A stretch of 64,000 nt of DNA, from NCBI RefSeq assembly GCF_000020125.1, contig NC_010681.1:434001-498000 (forward strand). The letters are read 5' to 3'. The translations under genes and the position numbers were made by a program. A model generated the notes under the pieces. That model made no database searches, was not told the DNA's origin, and saw nothing but the letters and a program-made list of their open reading frames with translations. Source of the stretch: Paraburkholderia phytofirmans PsJN (GTDB taxonomy: Bacteria > Pseudomonadota > Gammaproteobacteria > Burkholderiales > Burkholderiaceae). Below, piece by piece: positions 53,565 to 63,268 of the stretch (the stretch's first letter is position 1; the number at the start of each line of letters is the position of its first letter).

Positions 53565-54086
53565 TCACGCCGTCTCGCGCAGCGCCACGTCGATCACCGG
53601 CGCGTTCGTGAGCGCGATCAGCTCTTGCGCGGTCAGATTGAACACCGCGTGCGGATGACCCGCGGCGGCCCACAGACTGTCGAGTTCGAGCAGATCGGCG
53701 TCGATCAGCGTGACCGGCTCGGTCGCGTGACCGATCGGGCAGACGCCGCCGATCGCATAGCCGGTTTTTTCGCGGACGAATTTCGCGTCCGCACGGCCGA
53801 TGTCGCCGACCTGCGCGGCGACTTTCTTTTCATCCACACGATTCGCGCCGCTCGCGATCACCAACACCGGCGCGTCGTCTTCACGGCGGCGAAACAGAAT
53901 CGACTTGGCGATCTGCGCGACCGAGCAGCCGAGTCCCGCGGCGGCTTCGGCGGAGGTCTTGCCGGTTTCCGGCAGCATCACGATCCGGCCCGCGTGACCG
54001 CGTTCGCGCAACAGCAGCGCGACGCGGCGCGCCGAGTCGGGCAGCGCGGTGAGATCGTCGGATTCGAGAGAAGCGTGGTCCGTCAT
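53565..54086 (-). CDS. YbaK/EbsC-family aminoacyl-tRNA deacylase-like protein
   Basis: 173 aa. The prolyl-tRNA-editing-like domain: [68 protein letters not shown]. The conserved Lys in AKSILF and the G-G-V-x-P-x-G motif are present. Free-standing homologues hydrolyse mischarged tRNA such as Cys-tRNA-Pro or Ala-tRNA-Pro in trans. The specific target cannot be told. Confidence 0.9.
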   Translation of the reverse strand: MTDHASLESDDLTALPDSARRVALLLRERGHAGRIVMLPETGKTSAEAAAGLGCSVAQIAKSILFRRREDDAPVLVIASGANRVDEKKVAAQVGDIGRADAKFVREKTGYAIGGVCPIGHATEPVTLIDADLLELDSLWAAAGHPHAVFNLTAQELIALTNAPVIDVALRETA

Positions 54087-54140
54087 CGTTTCAGGTCCTG
54101 ATTGATTGCATGAGTGTTGAGCGGTCCCATTGCACCCGCG

Positions 54141-55067
54141 TCAAACGCAGTTGGCCGCTTCGCTGCGCGCTTTGGCGAGCAGCGCTTTGCCGGCGCGCGA
54201 AACATTGGGCCGGCCGATCGACGTCGAGATGAAATCGCCGATCGCCACGACTTGCGCGAGGTCGATGCCGGTTTCGATGCCGAGGCCATTCATCAGATAC
54301 AGCACGTCTTCGGTCGCGACGTTGCCCGTCGCGCCCTTCGCATACGGACAGCCGCCGAGGCCCGCCACCGACGCGTGATAAATCTCGATGCCTTCCTGCA
54401 GCGCCGCGTAGATGTTGGCGAGCGCCTGGCCATAGGTGTCATGGAAGTGGCCGGATAGACGCTCGCGCGGAAACACCTGCGTGACCGCCTCGAACACTTC
54501 ACGCGCGCGCTTTGGTGTGCCCACGCCGATCGTATCGGCGATATCGATCTCGTCGCAGCCGAGCGCCGCGAAGCGCTGGACCACATCCACGACCGACGCC
54601 ACCGGCACTTCGCCCTGATACGGACAGCCCAATGCGCACGACACGCTGCCGCGAATCCGCAGGCCATGCTCCTTCGCCGCCTGCGCAACCGGCACGAACC
54701 GATCGATGCTTTCCGCGATGCTGCAGTTGATGTTTTTCTGCGAGAACGCTTCGCTGGCGGCGCCGAAAATCACGATCTCGTCGGCACGCGCGGCGAGCGC
54801 GCCCTCGAAGCCGCGCAGATTCGGCGTCAGCACCGAGTAGATCGTGCCGGGACGGCGTTCGATGCCGGCCATCACGTCGGCGCCGTCGGCCATCTGCGGC
54901 ACCCATTTCGGCGACACGAACGAAGCGGCCTCGACGTTACGAAAGCCCGCCGCAGACAGACGGTTGATCAGCTCGATCTTGATCGCGGTGGGCACGAAGT
55001 CTTTTTCGTTCTGAAGTCCGTCACGCGGACCGACTTCGACGATTTTCACTTGCTGAGGTAGGGCCAT
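54141..55067 (-). CDS. Hydroxymethylglutaryl-CoA lyase
   Basis: 308 aa, AGGAGA before ATG 55067. DRE-TIM barrel: VEVGPRDGLQNE, FVSPKWVPQMAD, HFHDTYGQALANI, and the family signature SVAGLGGCPYAKGATGN with the catalytic Cys. It splits 3-hydroxy-3-methylglutaryl-CoA to acetoacetate and acetyl-CoA, the last step of leucine degradation. It is the third step from the promoter in a minus-strand cluster with ghrA-like, ybaK-like, DUF1289, maoC-like and MBL genes. Confidence 0.95.
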   Translation of the reverse strand: MALPQQVKIVEVGPRDGLQNEKDFVPTAIKIELINRLSAAGFRNVEAASFVSPKWVPQMADGADVMAGIERRPGTIYSVLTPNLRGFEGALAARADEIVIFGAASEAFSQKNINCSIAESIDRFVPVAQAAKEHGLRIRGSVSCALGCPYQGEVPVASVVDVVQRFAALGCDEIDIADTIGVGTPKRAREVFEAVTQVFPRERLSGHFHDTYGQALANIYAALQEGIEIYHASVAGLGGCPYAKGATGNVATEDVLYLMNGLGIETGIDLAQVVAIGDFISTSIGRPNVSRAGKALLAKARSEAANCV

Positions 55068-55127
55068 GATGTGTCTCCTATGTCGGCGCCGCGCATGGCG
55101 GCGCTCCTTCAACTGGATTCGATAAGT

Positions 55128-56069
55128 TCAGTATCCGCGTTCGATATTCACCACGCCGCTGATCGTGTCGCCGCGCACGAGCGCGGTGATCTTCTGCGCG
55201 ACCTGGGCGACGCTTTCTTCGCGCAGCGTCAGCGCGGACACGTGCGGCGTGATCGTGATGCGCGGCTCCCGCCAGAACGGATGATCCGGCGGCAACGGTT
55301 CTTCGCGGAACACGTCGAGCGTGGCGGCAGTGATCTGCCCGCTCGCGATGGCGTCCAGCAAATCCTGTTCGACCAGATGCCCGCCGCGCGCCAGGTTGAT
55401 CAGATAGGCCCCGTGCGCGAGCTTCGCGAAGGTGCGCGCGTTCAGCACATTTGCCGTATCCGGAGTATGCGGCAGCAGATTGACCAGCACTTTCGCGCCG
55501 TCGAGAAATGCGTCGAACTGCGCTTCGCCGGCGAATGTCGTGATGCCGTCGATCTGCCGCGGGCTGCGGCTGTAGCCGCGCACCGGCACGCCGAATGCCG
55601 CGAGCGTTTGTGCGACATGCGCGCCGAGCACGCCGAGTCCCAGCACGCCGACCGTGAAGGTGTCACGCGGATGCGGCTCGAGCACTTCCCAGCGGCGCTC
55701 GTTTTGCAGCGTCTGATATTCGTCGAAACGGCGCAGGTAGCGCAGCACCGCGTGCGTCGCATACTCGGCCATTTGCGGCGCCATGCCGGTGTCCTCCAGC
55801 CGGATCAACTGCGCATTACGCGGCAACGTGCCGGGCTGTTCGTGTTCGAGCGCGAGGATCGCGTCGACGCCCGCGCCGAGATTGAAGATCGCGCGCAGAT
55901 CGTCTCGGCCGGCCAGCATCTCGCGCGGCGGACGCCACACGACCGCGAAATCGGCCGGCGCGGTGTCGCCCGGTTGCCATTCACGCAGATCGGCTTGAGG
56001 CAGTGCGCGGGCAAGATCGTGCAGCCACGCGGCAGCGTCGGATTGCGGCGTGTAGAAGAGGATTTTCAT
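55128..56069 (-). CDS. D-2-hydroxyacid dehydrogenase (GhrA-like glyoxylate/hydroxypyruvate reductase)
   Basis: 313 aa. Rossmann motif GVLGLGVLGAHVAQTLAAFG, catalytic Arg in INLARGGHLVEQDLLDAI, Glu in DVFREEPLPPDHPFW, His in ITPHVSALT. Matches the GhrA branch (short N-terminal domain starting KILFYTPQSDAAAWL). It reduces glyoxylate or hydroxypyruvate with NAD(P)H. Start chosen at ATG 56069 by family alignment. First gene of the minus-strand cluster; separated by 60 bases from HMG-CoA lyase. Confidence 0.93.
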   Translation of the reverse strand: MKILFYTPQSDAAAWLHDLARALPQADLREWQPGDTAPADFAVVWRPPREMLAGRDDLRAIFNLGAGVDAILALEHEQPGTLPRNAQLIRLEDTGMAPQMAEYATHAVLRYLRRFDEYQTLQNERRWEVLEPHPRDTFTVGVLGLGVLGAHVAQTLAAFGVPVRGYSRSPRQIDGITTFAGEAQFDAFLDGAKVLVNLLPHTPDTANVLNARTFAKLAHGAYLINLARGGHLVEQDLLDAIASGQITAATLDVFREEPLPPDHPFWREPRITITPHVSALTLREESVAQVAQKITALVRGDTISGVVNIERGY

Positions 56070-56416
56070 ACGGTCCGGAAGGCGCCTGCGAGAACGGGTT
56101 TGGAGACGAAGAGGCCACAGCATGACCGGCGCGACGGCTGCGGCGTTGCGGACGATGCTTGCGGCATGAGGCCTCCTCCTTTTATGGATAGGCTTCATTC
56201 TACTTTTTCGACGCGATTCGCGCGCGTTTGCGTACGGGCGTGCGGTTCGGTGTTGAGCATTCCGCCGCGCGGCGCGTATCCGGCGGCGCATTTGCCTGCG
56301 TGCTTGCCCGCATTTGTCCGCGCATTTGCCCCATAAACAAAGCACAAAAACTTGGTTCGCCCGCGCGGCGCCGGGCGGGACAATCACTACCCGGATTCCC
56401 GCAGCGAGGCACACAC
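56070..56416. other. Intergenic between divergent ghrA-like and hydrolase genes, with degenerate 12-mer repeats
   Basis: About 350 bases. Between 56286 and 56332 four degenerate units occur: GCGCATTTGCCT, GCGTGCTTGCCC, GCATTTGTCC and GCGCATTTGCCCC. The rest holds nothing recognised. Confidence 0.55.
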
Positions 56417-57019
56417 ATGCTTTCATGCACCAAATCGACATGGCCGCCGCGGCTCGTCACCGTTCCCGGTCTGCACGGCAGCGAGGGCGCGCACTGGCAG
56501 ACCTGGCTGGAGCGTCAGTTCGCGCGCTCGCTGCGCGTCGAGCAAGCCGACTGGGACGCGCCGGACCTCGCGGTATGGTCGAAATCGTTGCGCGATCTGC
56601 TGGCGCGCGAGCGCGGGCCGTTCGTGCTGGCAGCGCATAGCTTCGGTTGCCTCGCGACGGCGTATGCATTGCAGCAGGCCTCGTATGCGAACGAGGTGGT
56701 CGGCGTGCTGTTCGTGGCGCCCGCGAGTCCGCAGAAATTCGCCTTCGCGGGACCGTTCGACGCGCGGCGTCTCGGCGTGCCCTCGATCCTGATCGGCAGC
56801 GAAACCGATCCGTGGATGCCGCTCGCCGGTTCGCGCGATCTCGCGCAGCGTTTCGGCAGCGCATTCGTCAATCTCGGCGACGCGGGGCATATCAACACCG
56901 CGGCCGGTTTCGGTCCGTGGCCGCGCGCGAAATATTTCGTCGATACGCTGGTGCATTGCGCGGCGCCGCTGCGCTTTCGCGAGGAGTCGTTCGAGGCTGT
57001 ACAGCATGCGTTCGTGTAA
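56417..57019 (+). CDS. RBBP9/YdeN-family serine hydrolase
   Basis: 200 aa. Motifs of the small RBBP9/YdeN alpha/beta hydrolases: VTVPGLHGSEGAHWQTWLER, nucleophile elbow LAAHSFGCLATAYAL, Asp in SETDPWMP, catalytic His in LGDAGHINTAAGFGPW. No signal peptide. Substrate unknown. It is followed after 136 bases by the sulfate-binding protein on the same strand. Confidence 0.9.
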   Translation: MLSCTKSTWPPRLVTVPGLHGSEGAHWQTWLERQFARSLRVEQADWDAPDLAVWSKSLRDLLARERGPFVLAAHSFGCLATAYALQQASYANEVVGVLFVAPASPQKFAFAGPFDARRLGVPSILIGSETDPWMPLAGSRDLAQRFGSAFVNLGDAGHINTAAGFGPWPRAKYFVDTLVHCAAPLRFREESFEAVQHAFV

Positions 57020-57155
57020 GTGAGCGGGCCGCGGCGTGCGCGCTTCGAGTGACGCGCGTACGGGCCGCTGGCCAAGTAAGCGATCCGTTAGAATCCCGCT
57101 TCACGCTGCACGTTCGTGCGGCCACTGGTTTTCATCATCGATAGGCGGGGACAAG

Positions 57156-58181
57156 ATGGCAGGCAAGACGGGGACATCGCGCTGGCTGGCAGCCGGTATG
57201 ACGGCAATCACGCTCGCGCTGGCGGGCATGTCGACTGCGCACGCGGATACATCGCTGCTCAACGTCTCATACGACGTGACGCGCGAGTTGTACAAGGACA
57301 TCAACGCCGGCTTCATCGCGGCGTACAAGCAGAAGAGCGGCGAGAACGTATCGATCCGCCAGTCGCACGGCGCGTCGAGCGCGCAGGCGCTGTCGGTGTT
57401 GCAAGGCCTGCAGGCTGACGTAGTCACGATGAACCAGCCGAACGACATCGACTTGCTCGCCGAGAAAGGTCAACTGGTGCCGGCCAACTGGCGCGCGCGT
57501 CTGCCGAACGACAGCGCGCCCTACACCACGACGATGGTATTCCTGGTACGCAAGGGCAATCCGAAGCACATCAAGGACTGGGACGATCTCGCCAGGCCGG
57601 GCGTGCAGGTGGTGATCGCGAATCCGAAGACTTCGGGTAACGGACGCTACACCTATCTGGCCGCGTGGGGTTATCGCAAGCAGCACGGCGGCACCGATGC
57701 GCAGGCGCTCGACTTCGAAAAAGAGATCTTCAAGAACGTGCCGGTGCTCGACACGGGCGGCCGCGGCGCGACGACCACCTTCACGCAACGCGGCATCGGC
57801 GACGTGCTGGTGACGTTCGAAAACGAAGTCGCACTGATGGACACGGGCCTGGGCGGGGGCAATTTCGAAGCCGTGTATCCGTCGGTGAGTCTACTGGCGG
57901 CGCCGCCGGTGTCGATCGTCGACAAGGTGGTCGACAAGCGCGGCACGCGCAAGGAAGCGCAGGCGTATCTCGACTATCTGTGGTCGTCGGCCGCGCAGGA
58001 GATCATTGCGCAGCATCATCTGCGTCCGCGTGACAAGACCGTGCTCGCGAAGCACGCGGCGGAGTTCAAGCCGATCAAGACCTTCACCGTCGAAGAGATG
58101 TTCGGTAGCTGGCAGAAAGCGCAGCAAACGCATTTCTCTGATGGCGGGACGTTCGATCAGATCATCGTGGATAAGAAGTAA
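57156..58181 (+). CDS. sbp: Periplasmic sulfate-binding protein
   Basis: 341 aa. Signal peptide ending STAHA. The mature part is a sulfate/thiosulfate-binding protein: LLNVSYDVTRELYKDINAGF, IRQSHGASSAQALSVLQGLQADVVTMNQP, VIANPKTSGNGRYTYLAAWGY, GIGDVLVTFENEVAL. The SHGASSxQ and TSGNGRY loops contact sulfate in Sbp/CysP. No permease or ATPase (cysT/cysW/cysA) gene follows; a terminator comes 24 bases after the stop, so it must work with a transporter encoded elsewhere. Confidence 0.94.
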   Translation: MAGKTGTSRWLAAGMTAITLALAGMSTAHADTSLLNVSYDVTRELYKDINAGFIAAYKQKSGENVSIRQSHGASSAQALSVLQGLQADVVTMNQPNDIDLLAEKGQLVPANWRARLPNDSAPYTTTMVFLVRKGNPKHIKDWDDLARPGVQVVIANPKTSGNGRYTYLAAWGYRKQHGGTDAQALDFEKEIFKNVPVLDTGGRGATTTFTQRGIGDVLVTFENEVALMDTGLGGGNFEAVYPSVSLLAAPPVSIVDKVVDKRGTRKEAQAYLDYLWSSAAQEIIAQHHLRPRDKTVLAKHAAEFKPIKTFTVEEMFGSWQKAQQTHFSDGGTFDQIIVDKK

Positions 58182-58204
58182 GTTTATTAGCGCCGTCAGT
58201 CAGT

Positions 58205-58243
58205 AAAAAGGCTGCCTCGAAAAACGAGGCAGCCTTTTTTATT
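58205..58243. terminator. Bidirectional terminator between sbp and bioB
   Basis: Perfect 15-bp stem, 58205-58219 with 58225-58239, loop AAAAA. The ends are A5/T5, so each strand shows a T run after the stem. It lies between two convergent genes. Confidence 0.95.
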
Positions 58244-58274
58244 GCGCGTGCTCTATCTCGCGCTATGCATACGC

Positions 58275-59360
58275 TCAGTTCGGCGCAGCGTGCTTATCGC
58301 AACTATGTTCGCAGCCGCTTTGATCGAGCGGCATCTGTTGCGCGGCTTCGGCGCGAATGCCGAGACGTTCGAGCAGTTTGCGGTCCGCTTCCGCTTGCGG
58401 GTTGCTGGTAGTCAGCAACTGATCGCCGTAGAAAATCGAGTTCGCGCCAGCGAGGAAGCACAACGCCTGCAACGCTTCGTCCATCTGCTCGCGGCCGGCC
58501 GACAGACGCACCATCGCGCGCGGCATGGTGATGCGCGCGATCGCGATCGTACGCACGAATTCGAATGGGTCGATTGCCTCAGTGCCGGTCAGCGGCGTGC
58601 CTTCCACCTGCACCAGATTGTTGATCGGTACCGATTCCGGATACGGCTCCATGTTCGCCAGTTGCGCAATCAGACCGGCGCGCTCACGGCGCGATTCGCC
58701 CAAGCCGACAATCCCGCCGCAGCACACGTTGATGCCCGCATCGCGCACGCGTTCCAGCGTGTCGAGGCGGTCCTGATACGTGCGCGTCGAAATGATCTGC
58801 CCGTAGAACTCGGGCGATGTGTCGAGGTTGTGGTTGTAATAGTCGAGGCCCGCTTCGCGCAGCCCTTGCGCCTGATGCGTTTCGAGCATGCCGAGCGTCA
58901 CGCAGGTTTCCAGACCCATCGCCTTTACGCCACGGATCATGTCCTTGATCGGTTCGAGGTGGCGGTCTTTCGGATTGCGCCACGCGGCACCCATGCAGAA
59001 GCGCGTCGCGCCGTTTTCCTTGGCGACCTTGGCGGCGGCGAGCACTTCGTCGACCGGCATCAGCTTGTCGGCTTGGAGGCCCGTGTCGTGATGCACCGAC
59101 TGCGGACAGTACGCGCAATCCTCCTCGCAGCCGCCGGTCTTGATGGACAGCAGCGTGGACAGTTGCACGGTGTTCGCATCGAAATGCTCGCGATGCGTTT
59201 GCTGTGCCTTGAACATCAGGTCGTTGAACGGCAGTTCGTACAACGCGACGATGTCGGCGACGCGCCAGCGCGCGACCTGTTTCGCGCCGGCTGCGGCGTT
59301 GGCATTGTTGTTTGCCGCGGCTGTGTCGGCGGGCGTGGGAGCGATGTTCAGTTGCGTCAT
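58275..59360 (-). CDS. bioB: Biotin synthase
   Basis: 361 aa. Radical-SAM Cys motif as [12 protein letters not shown] (C-x3-C-x2-C). SAM-binding region and the rest of the barrel are normal (GSPKD-like: [41 protein letters not shown] near the C-terminus, including the conserved Arg/Asn residues). It inserts sulfur into dethiobiotin. Last gene of the minus-strand bioA-bioF-bioD-bioB operon, 33 bases after bioD. Confidence 0.97.
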   Translation of the reverse strand: MTQLNIAPTPADTAAANNNANAAAGAKQVARWRVADIVALYELPFNDLMFKAQQTHREHFDANTVQLSTLLSIKTGGCEEDCAYCPQSVHHDTGLQADKLMPVDEVLAAAKVAKENGATRFCMGAAWRNPKDRHLEPIKDMIRGVKAMGLETCVTLGMLETHQAQGLREAGLDYYNHNLDTSPEFYGQIISTRTYQDRLDTLERVRDAGINVCCGGIVGLGESRRERAGLIAQLANMEPYPESVPINNLVQVEGTPLTGTEAIDPFEFVRTIAIARITMPRAMVRLSAGREQMDEALQALCFLAGANSIFYGDQLLTTSNPQAEADRKLLERLGIRAEAAQQMPLDQSGCEHSCDKHAAPN

Positions 59361-59393
59361 GTCGTCAATCCTTATGGATGGATATGTGAGTTT

Positions 59394-60137
59394 TTAGCGC
59401 TGCGAATGCGTTTGCATGTGCCGCAGCGTCTGCAAAAGCCGGTTGATGTCGAGTTGGTCCGCCGCAAGTTCGGGCAACGCCGGGTTCAGATTCGGCACGA
59501 TGCCGAGCAACGGGGCGTCGTATTCACGTGCCAGATGCTCGCGGATCGATGCGATGTTTTCGTCGGGAAACGTCATGTCCGGATCGATGCGGTTCGCGAC
59601 CCACCCGGCGAGCGTGAGCCCGCGCGCGGCGATTGCTTCGGCGGTCAGCAGCGCGTGGCTGATGCAGCCGAGCCGCATGCCGACCACCAGCACGACCGGC
59701 AGCTTCAACGCGACGGCGAGATCGGCGGTGTCCTGAGTGGCCGTCAACGGCACACGAAAGCCGCCGACGCCTTCCACGACCACGATCTCCGCGCGCTTCA
59801 AAGCCTGCGCGTGACAATCGACGATATGGTCGAGATCGAACGTAACGTTTTCCAGCGCGGCCGCGATATGCGGCGCGGCCGGTTCCTTCAGCAGATACGG
59901 CGTGCGCATCGCGGGCGGCAGCAACACGTTCGAGGCGGCGTCGAGTTGATCTGCGTCTTCGTTATGCAGTACGCTGTTCAGTTCGAATGCGCCGGCGGCG
60001 ATCGGCTTCATCGCGGCGGCTTGCAGGCCTTCGCGGACAAAGCCGCGCAACAGCGCCGACGAGACGAACGTCTTGCCGATTTCCGTATCGGTGCCGGTGA
60101 CGAATAAAGACAGTGCGGGTTGATTCAAGCCACTCAT
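59394..60137 (-). CDS. bioD: Dethiobiotin synthetase
   Basis: 247 aa. P-loop [16 protein letters not shown], catalytic Lys in AMKPIAAG, conserved Glu-Gly-Val-Gly-Gly in [12 protein letters not shown]. It forms the ureido ring of dethiobiotin from 7,8-diaminopelargonate, CO2 and ATP. Its ATG overlaps the bioF stop (ATGA); a long N-terminal extension of the frame to 60542 lies inside bioF and is not real. Confidence 0.97.
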
Positions 60138-61318
60138 GCCGCTTTCGCTCCAAGTTGCTGCAAGCCTGCTTCGAGCCGGTCGAGGTCCGCCTGCGAGTGC
60201 GCGGCCGACAGCGAAATACGCAAACGCGACGTTCCGGTCGGTACGGTCGGTGGACGGATCGCCGGCACCCACAGACCCGCGCGATCGAGCGTGGCGGCGA
60301 TATCGAGCGTGGCATCGTTCGCGCCGATGATGAGCGGCTGCACGGCCGTGTGCGAGTCGACCGGCAACCACGGCGTGGCCTTCAGCATGGCGCGCGTACG
60401 TTCGATCAGCTGCTGAAGATGCGCGCGCCGCGCGTCGCCTTCCTCGCCGCCGATGATGCGCAAGCTCGCCGACACCGCGTGCGCCGCGGCCGGCACCGAC
60501 GCCGTGGTGAAGATGTACGGACGCGCACGCTGCACGAGCCATTCGATCACCGTCTCATGCGCCGTGACGAACGCGCCGGAGACGCCGGCTGCTTTGCCGA
60601 GCGTACCGATCGAAATGAGATTCGGCGAACGCAGCGCGGCCTGCGCGATCGCGCCGCGGCCTTGCGGACCGAGCACGCCGAAGCCGTGCGCGTCGTCCAC
60701 GATCAGCCATGCGCCGTGTTGTTCGGCGAGTTCGAGCAGGCGCGGTAGCGGCGCGATATCGCCGTCCATGCTGAACACGGTATCGGAGACGATCACCTTG
60801 ACGTCGGCGTCCGAGGCTTCGAGCATCGCGCTCAGCGCTTCCGTATCGCAGTGCGGGTAGATCTGCACGTCGGCGCGGGACAGGCGCGCGCCGTCGATCA
60901 GCGACGCGTGATTCAGCGCGTCGGAGAAGAGTGTGGTGCCGCGGCCCGCGAGTGCAGTGAGCGTGGCGAGATTCGCCATGTAGCCGGTGCTGAAGTAGAG
61001 CGCGCGCGCGTTGTCGACGAAACCGCCCGCGAATTCCGCGAGATCGTCTTCGAGTTGCGCATGCGCGCGCGAGTGCCCGCCGAGCAGATGCGAGCCGCCG
61101 CTGCCTGCGCCATAACGCTGCGCGCCCTCAGCGATCGCCGCAATGAGCTGCGGATGCGCGGCGAGACCGAGATAGTCGTTGCTGGCGAAGCCGATGATTG
61201 CGCGGCCGTCCACGGTCATGTGCGCCGCGCACGGCGTGTCGGCGGTGCGGCGGCGACGGCGCAGGCCACGCGCGTCGATTTCCTTCAGGCCTTCAGTGAG
61301 CGTGTCGAGCAGATGCAT
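60134..61318 (-). CDS. bioF: 8-amino-7-oxononanoate synthase
   Basis: 394 aa. Alpha-oxoamine synthase: [63 protein letters not shown], and PLP-lysine in [13 protein letters not shown]. It condenses pimeloyl-ACP (or -CoA) with alanine. Start ATG at 61318 overlaps the bioA stop by one base (TAATG). Confidence 0.97.
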
Positions 61319-62736
61319 TAGCGGGTCTCCGCGAGCGTGGCTTCGAAGGTTTCGCGGGTGCGTGCGGCGAGCAGCGCGAGTTCTTCGTCGTCGAGGATAT
61401 AAGGGGGCATCAGATACACCGTGGTCGAAATCGGGCGCAGCAGCAGTTCGCGCTGCAGCGCGTTTTCGAAGAAGCGGCGCGAGAATGTTTTGGCTTGCTG
61501 AGCATCGTCGAGCACGGCGTCGAATGCGAAAAGCGTGCCGCACTGACGCAGATTGCGGACTTGCTTGTGCTCGGCTAGCGGTGCGAGCGCGGCTCTCAGC
61601 TTGGCGGATTTTTGCGCGTTGACGGCGAGCACGTTGTCGCTCGCGAAGAGATCGAGCGTGGCTAGCGCCGCGCGGCAAGCGAGCGGATTGCCCGTGTACG
61701 AATGCGAGTGCAGGAAGCCGCGCGCCGTGTCGTCGTGGTAGAAGGCTTCGAAAATTTCGTCGCGGGACAGCACGATCGAGAGTGGCAGATAGCCGCCGCT
61801 GATGCCTTTCGACAGACACAGAAAGTCCGGCCAGATGGCGGCCTGTTCGCAGGCGAAGAAGGTGCCGGTGCGTCCACAGCCGACGGCGATTTCATCGGCG
61901 ATCAGATGCACGCCGTATTGGTCGCACAAGGCGCGCAATCCCGCGATATACGACGCGTCGTGCATGGCCATGCCGGCGGCGCACTGCACGAGCGGCTCGA
62001 CGATCAGCGCGGCGATTTTCGCGGCGCGTGCTTCGAAGAGCGAGCGAACGTTATCGAGCGCGCGGCGCGCGACGTCGGCGGCGGTTTCGCCTGGCTGCGC
62101 GAGGCGTGCGTCGGGCGATGCCACGACGTGCGCGTGGCGGATGAGCGGATCGTAGGCGTCTTTGAAGAGCGCGACGTCAGTGACGCCGAGCGCGCCGATG
62201 GTTTCGCCGTGATAGCTGTTGGCGATGCAGACGAATTCCTGCTTGTCGGCGAAACCGCGATTGCGCCACGAGTGGAAGCTCATCTTCAGGGCGATTTCGA
62301 CGGCGGACGCGCCGTCTGACGCGAAGAACGCGTGGCCCAGCGTGTTGTTCGTGAGCGCGCCGAGCCGTTCGGCGAGTTCGATGGCCGGTTCGTGCGTGCA
62401 GCCGGCGAGCATGGCGTGTTCGAGCGTGTCGAGTTGATCTTTCAGCGCCGCGTTGATGCGCGGATTGGCGTGGCCGAACAGGTTGACCCACCAGGAGCTG
62501 ATGGCATCCAGATAACGATGGCCGGCGCGGTCGTAGAGCCACGCGCCCTGGCCGCGCGCGACGGGCACGAGCGGCAGGCGCTCGTGGTGCTTCATCTGCG
62601 TGCAGGGGTGCCAGACGGCGCGCAGGCTGCGGGCGATCCAGTCTTCAGGGACGGCTGACGGTGGTGCAGGGTTTTCCAAAGGGTACTCCACGGGGTGCTT
62701 TTTTTGCCGCTGCGCGGCGTGGCTTTTTAGGGCCAT
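61318..62736 (-). CDS. bioA: Adenosylmethionine-8-amino-7-oxononanoate aminotransferase
   Basis: 472 aa from ATG 62736. Class-III PLP aminotransferase: [67 protein letters not shown], and PLP-lysine in [15 protein letters not shown] at 62691 could also start the protein; neither has a clear Shine-Dalgarno. First gene of bioAFDB, the first committed PLP step after pimeloyl assembly and KAPA formation. Confidence 0.96.
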
Positions 62737-63268
62737 TTTTCAGACGCGTGGCGCGGACTTGTTTGCGCTCTCGCGCGGCCCTGGGCGGGCTTGCGGGGTC
62801 GAGATTAGCGGTTTATTTCGTCGTGTGCACTAGGGCTGTGAGCGCGGTTTTTGCCTGCGGCGACGGGGTTCGCCGATGTTCGGGGCAGGTCGTTTCTGTT
62901 TTAGCCCGAAGGTCGCAAATGGGCGGAGTTGACGACGGCAAAGTAATTGGCGGTTACTGGCGCGGAACTGAGGTTTTGCACGTTCGACGGTTTTTTGTTC
63001 GGTGGTTTGTGCCCGGCAGTCCTTAAGCCACCACCGTTTTTTCGGCTGCATCAAAGGCCGGGGGCGTGGCGGACATGCCTGCATGTTTTTGCAGAGTTTT
63101 CCCGTCCCGCGATGCCCTGCTGTGCGCTTCAATCTCTCTTCCGGGCGATGCCGCGCCCATTCCCCAAAAAAACCTATGCAAGAGAGAGAAGACACGCCCG
63201 GCCGTTCGCGCGGCGAGAGGCGTCGCCCATTTACCCCGCCAATGCGTGACCGGCATTGACGCGAAGCG
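62737..63268. other. Intergenic between divergent bioA and tssF
   Basis: About 530 bases without a supported gene. Contains the promoters of two divergent transcription units, but I could not assign boxes. A small stem ACATG-CCTG-CATGT followed by TTTT lies at 63073-63090. No sigma-54 (-24/-12) element with correct spacing was found in front of tssF. Confidence 0.5.

Noticed and set aside
62947..63259. Short plus-strand frames upstream of tssF
   Set aside because: Low-complexity, no start signals, and no resemblance to T6SS components such as TssE.
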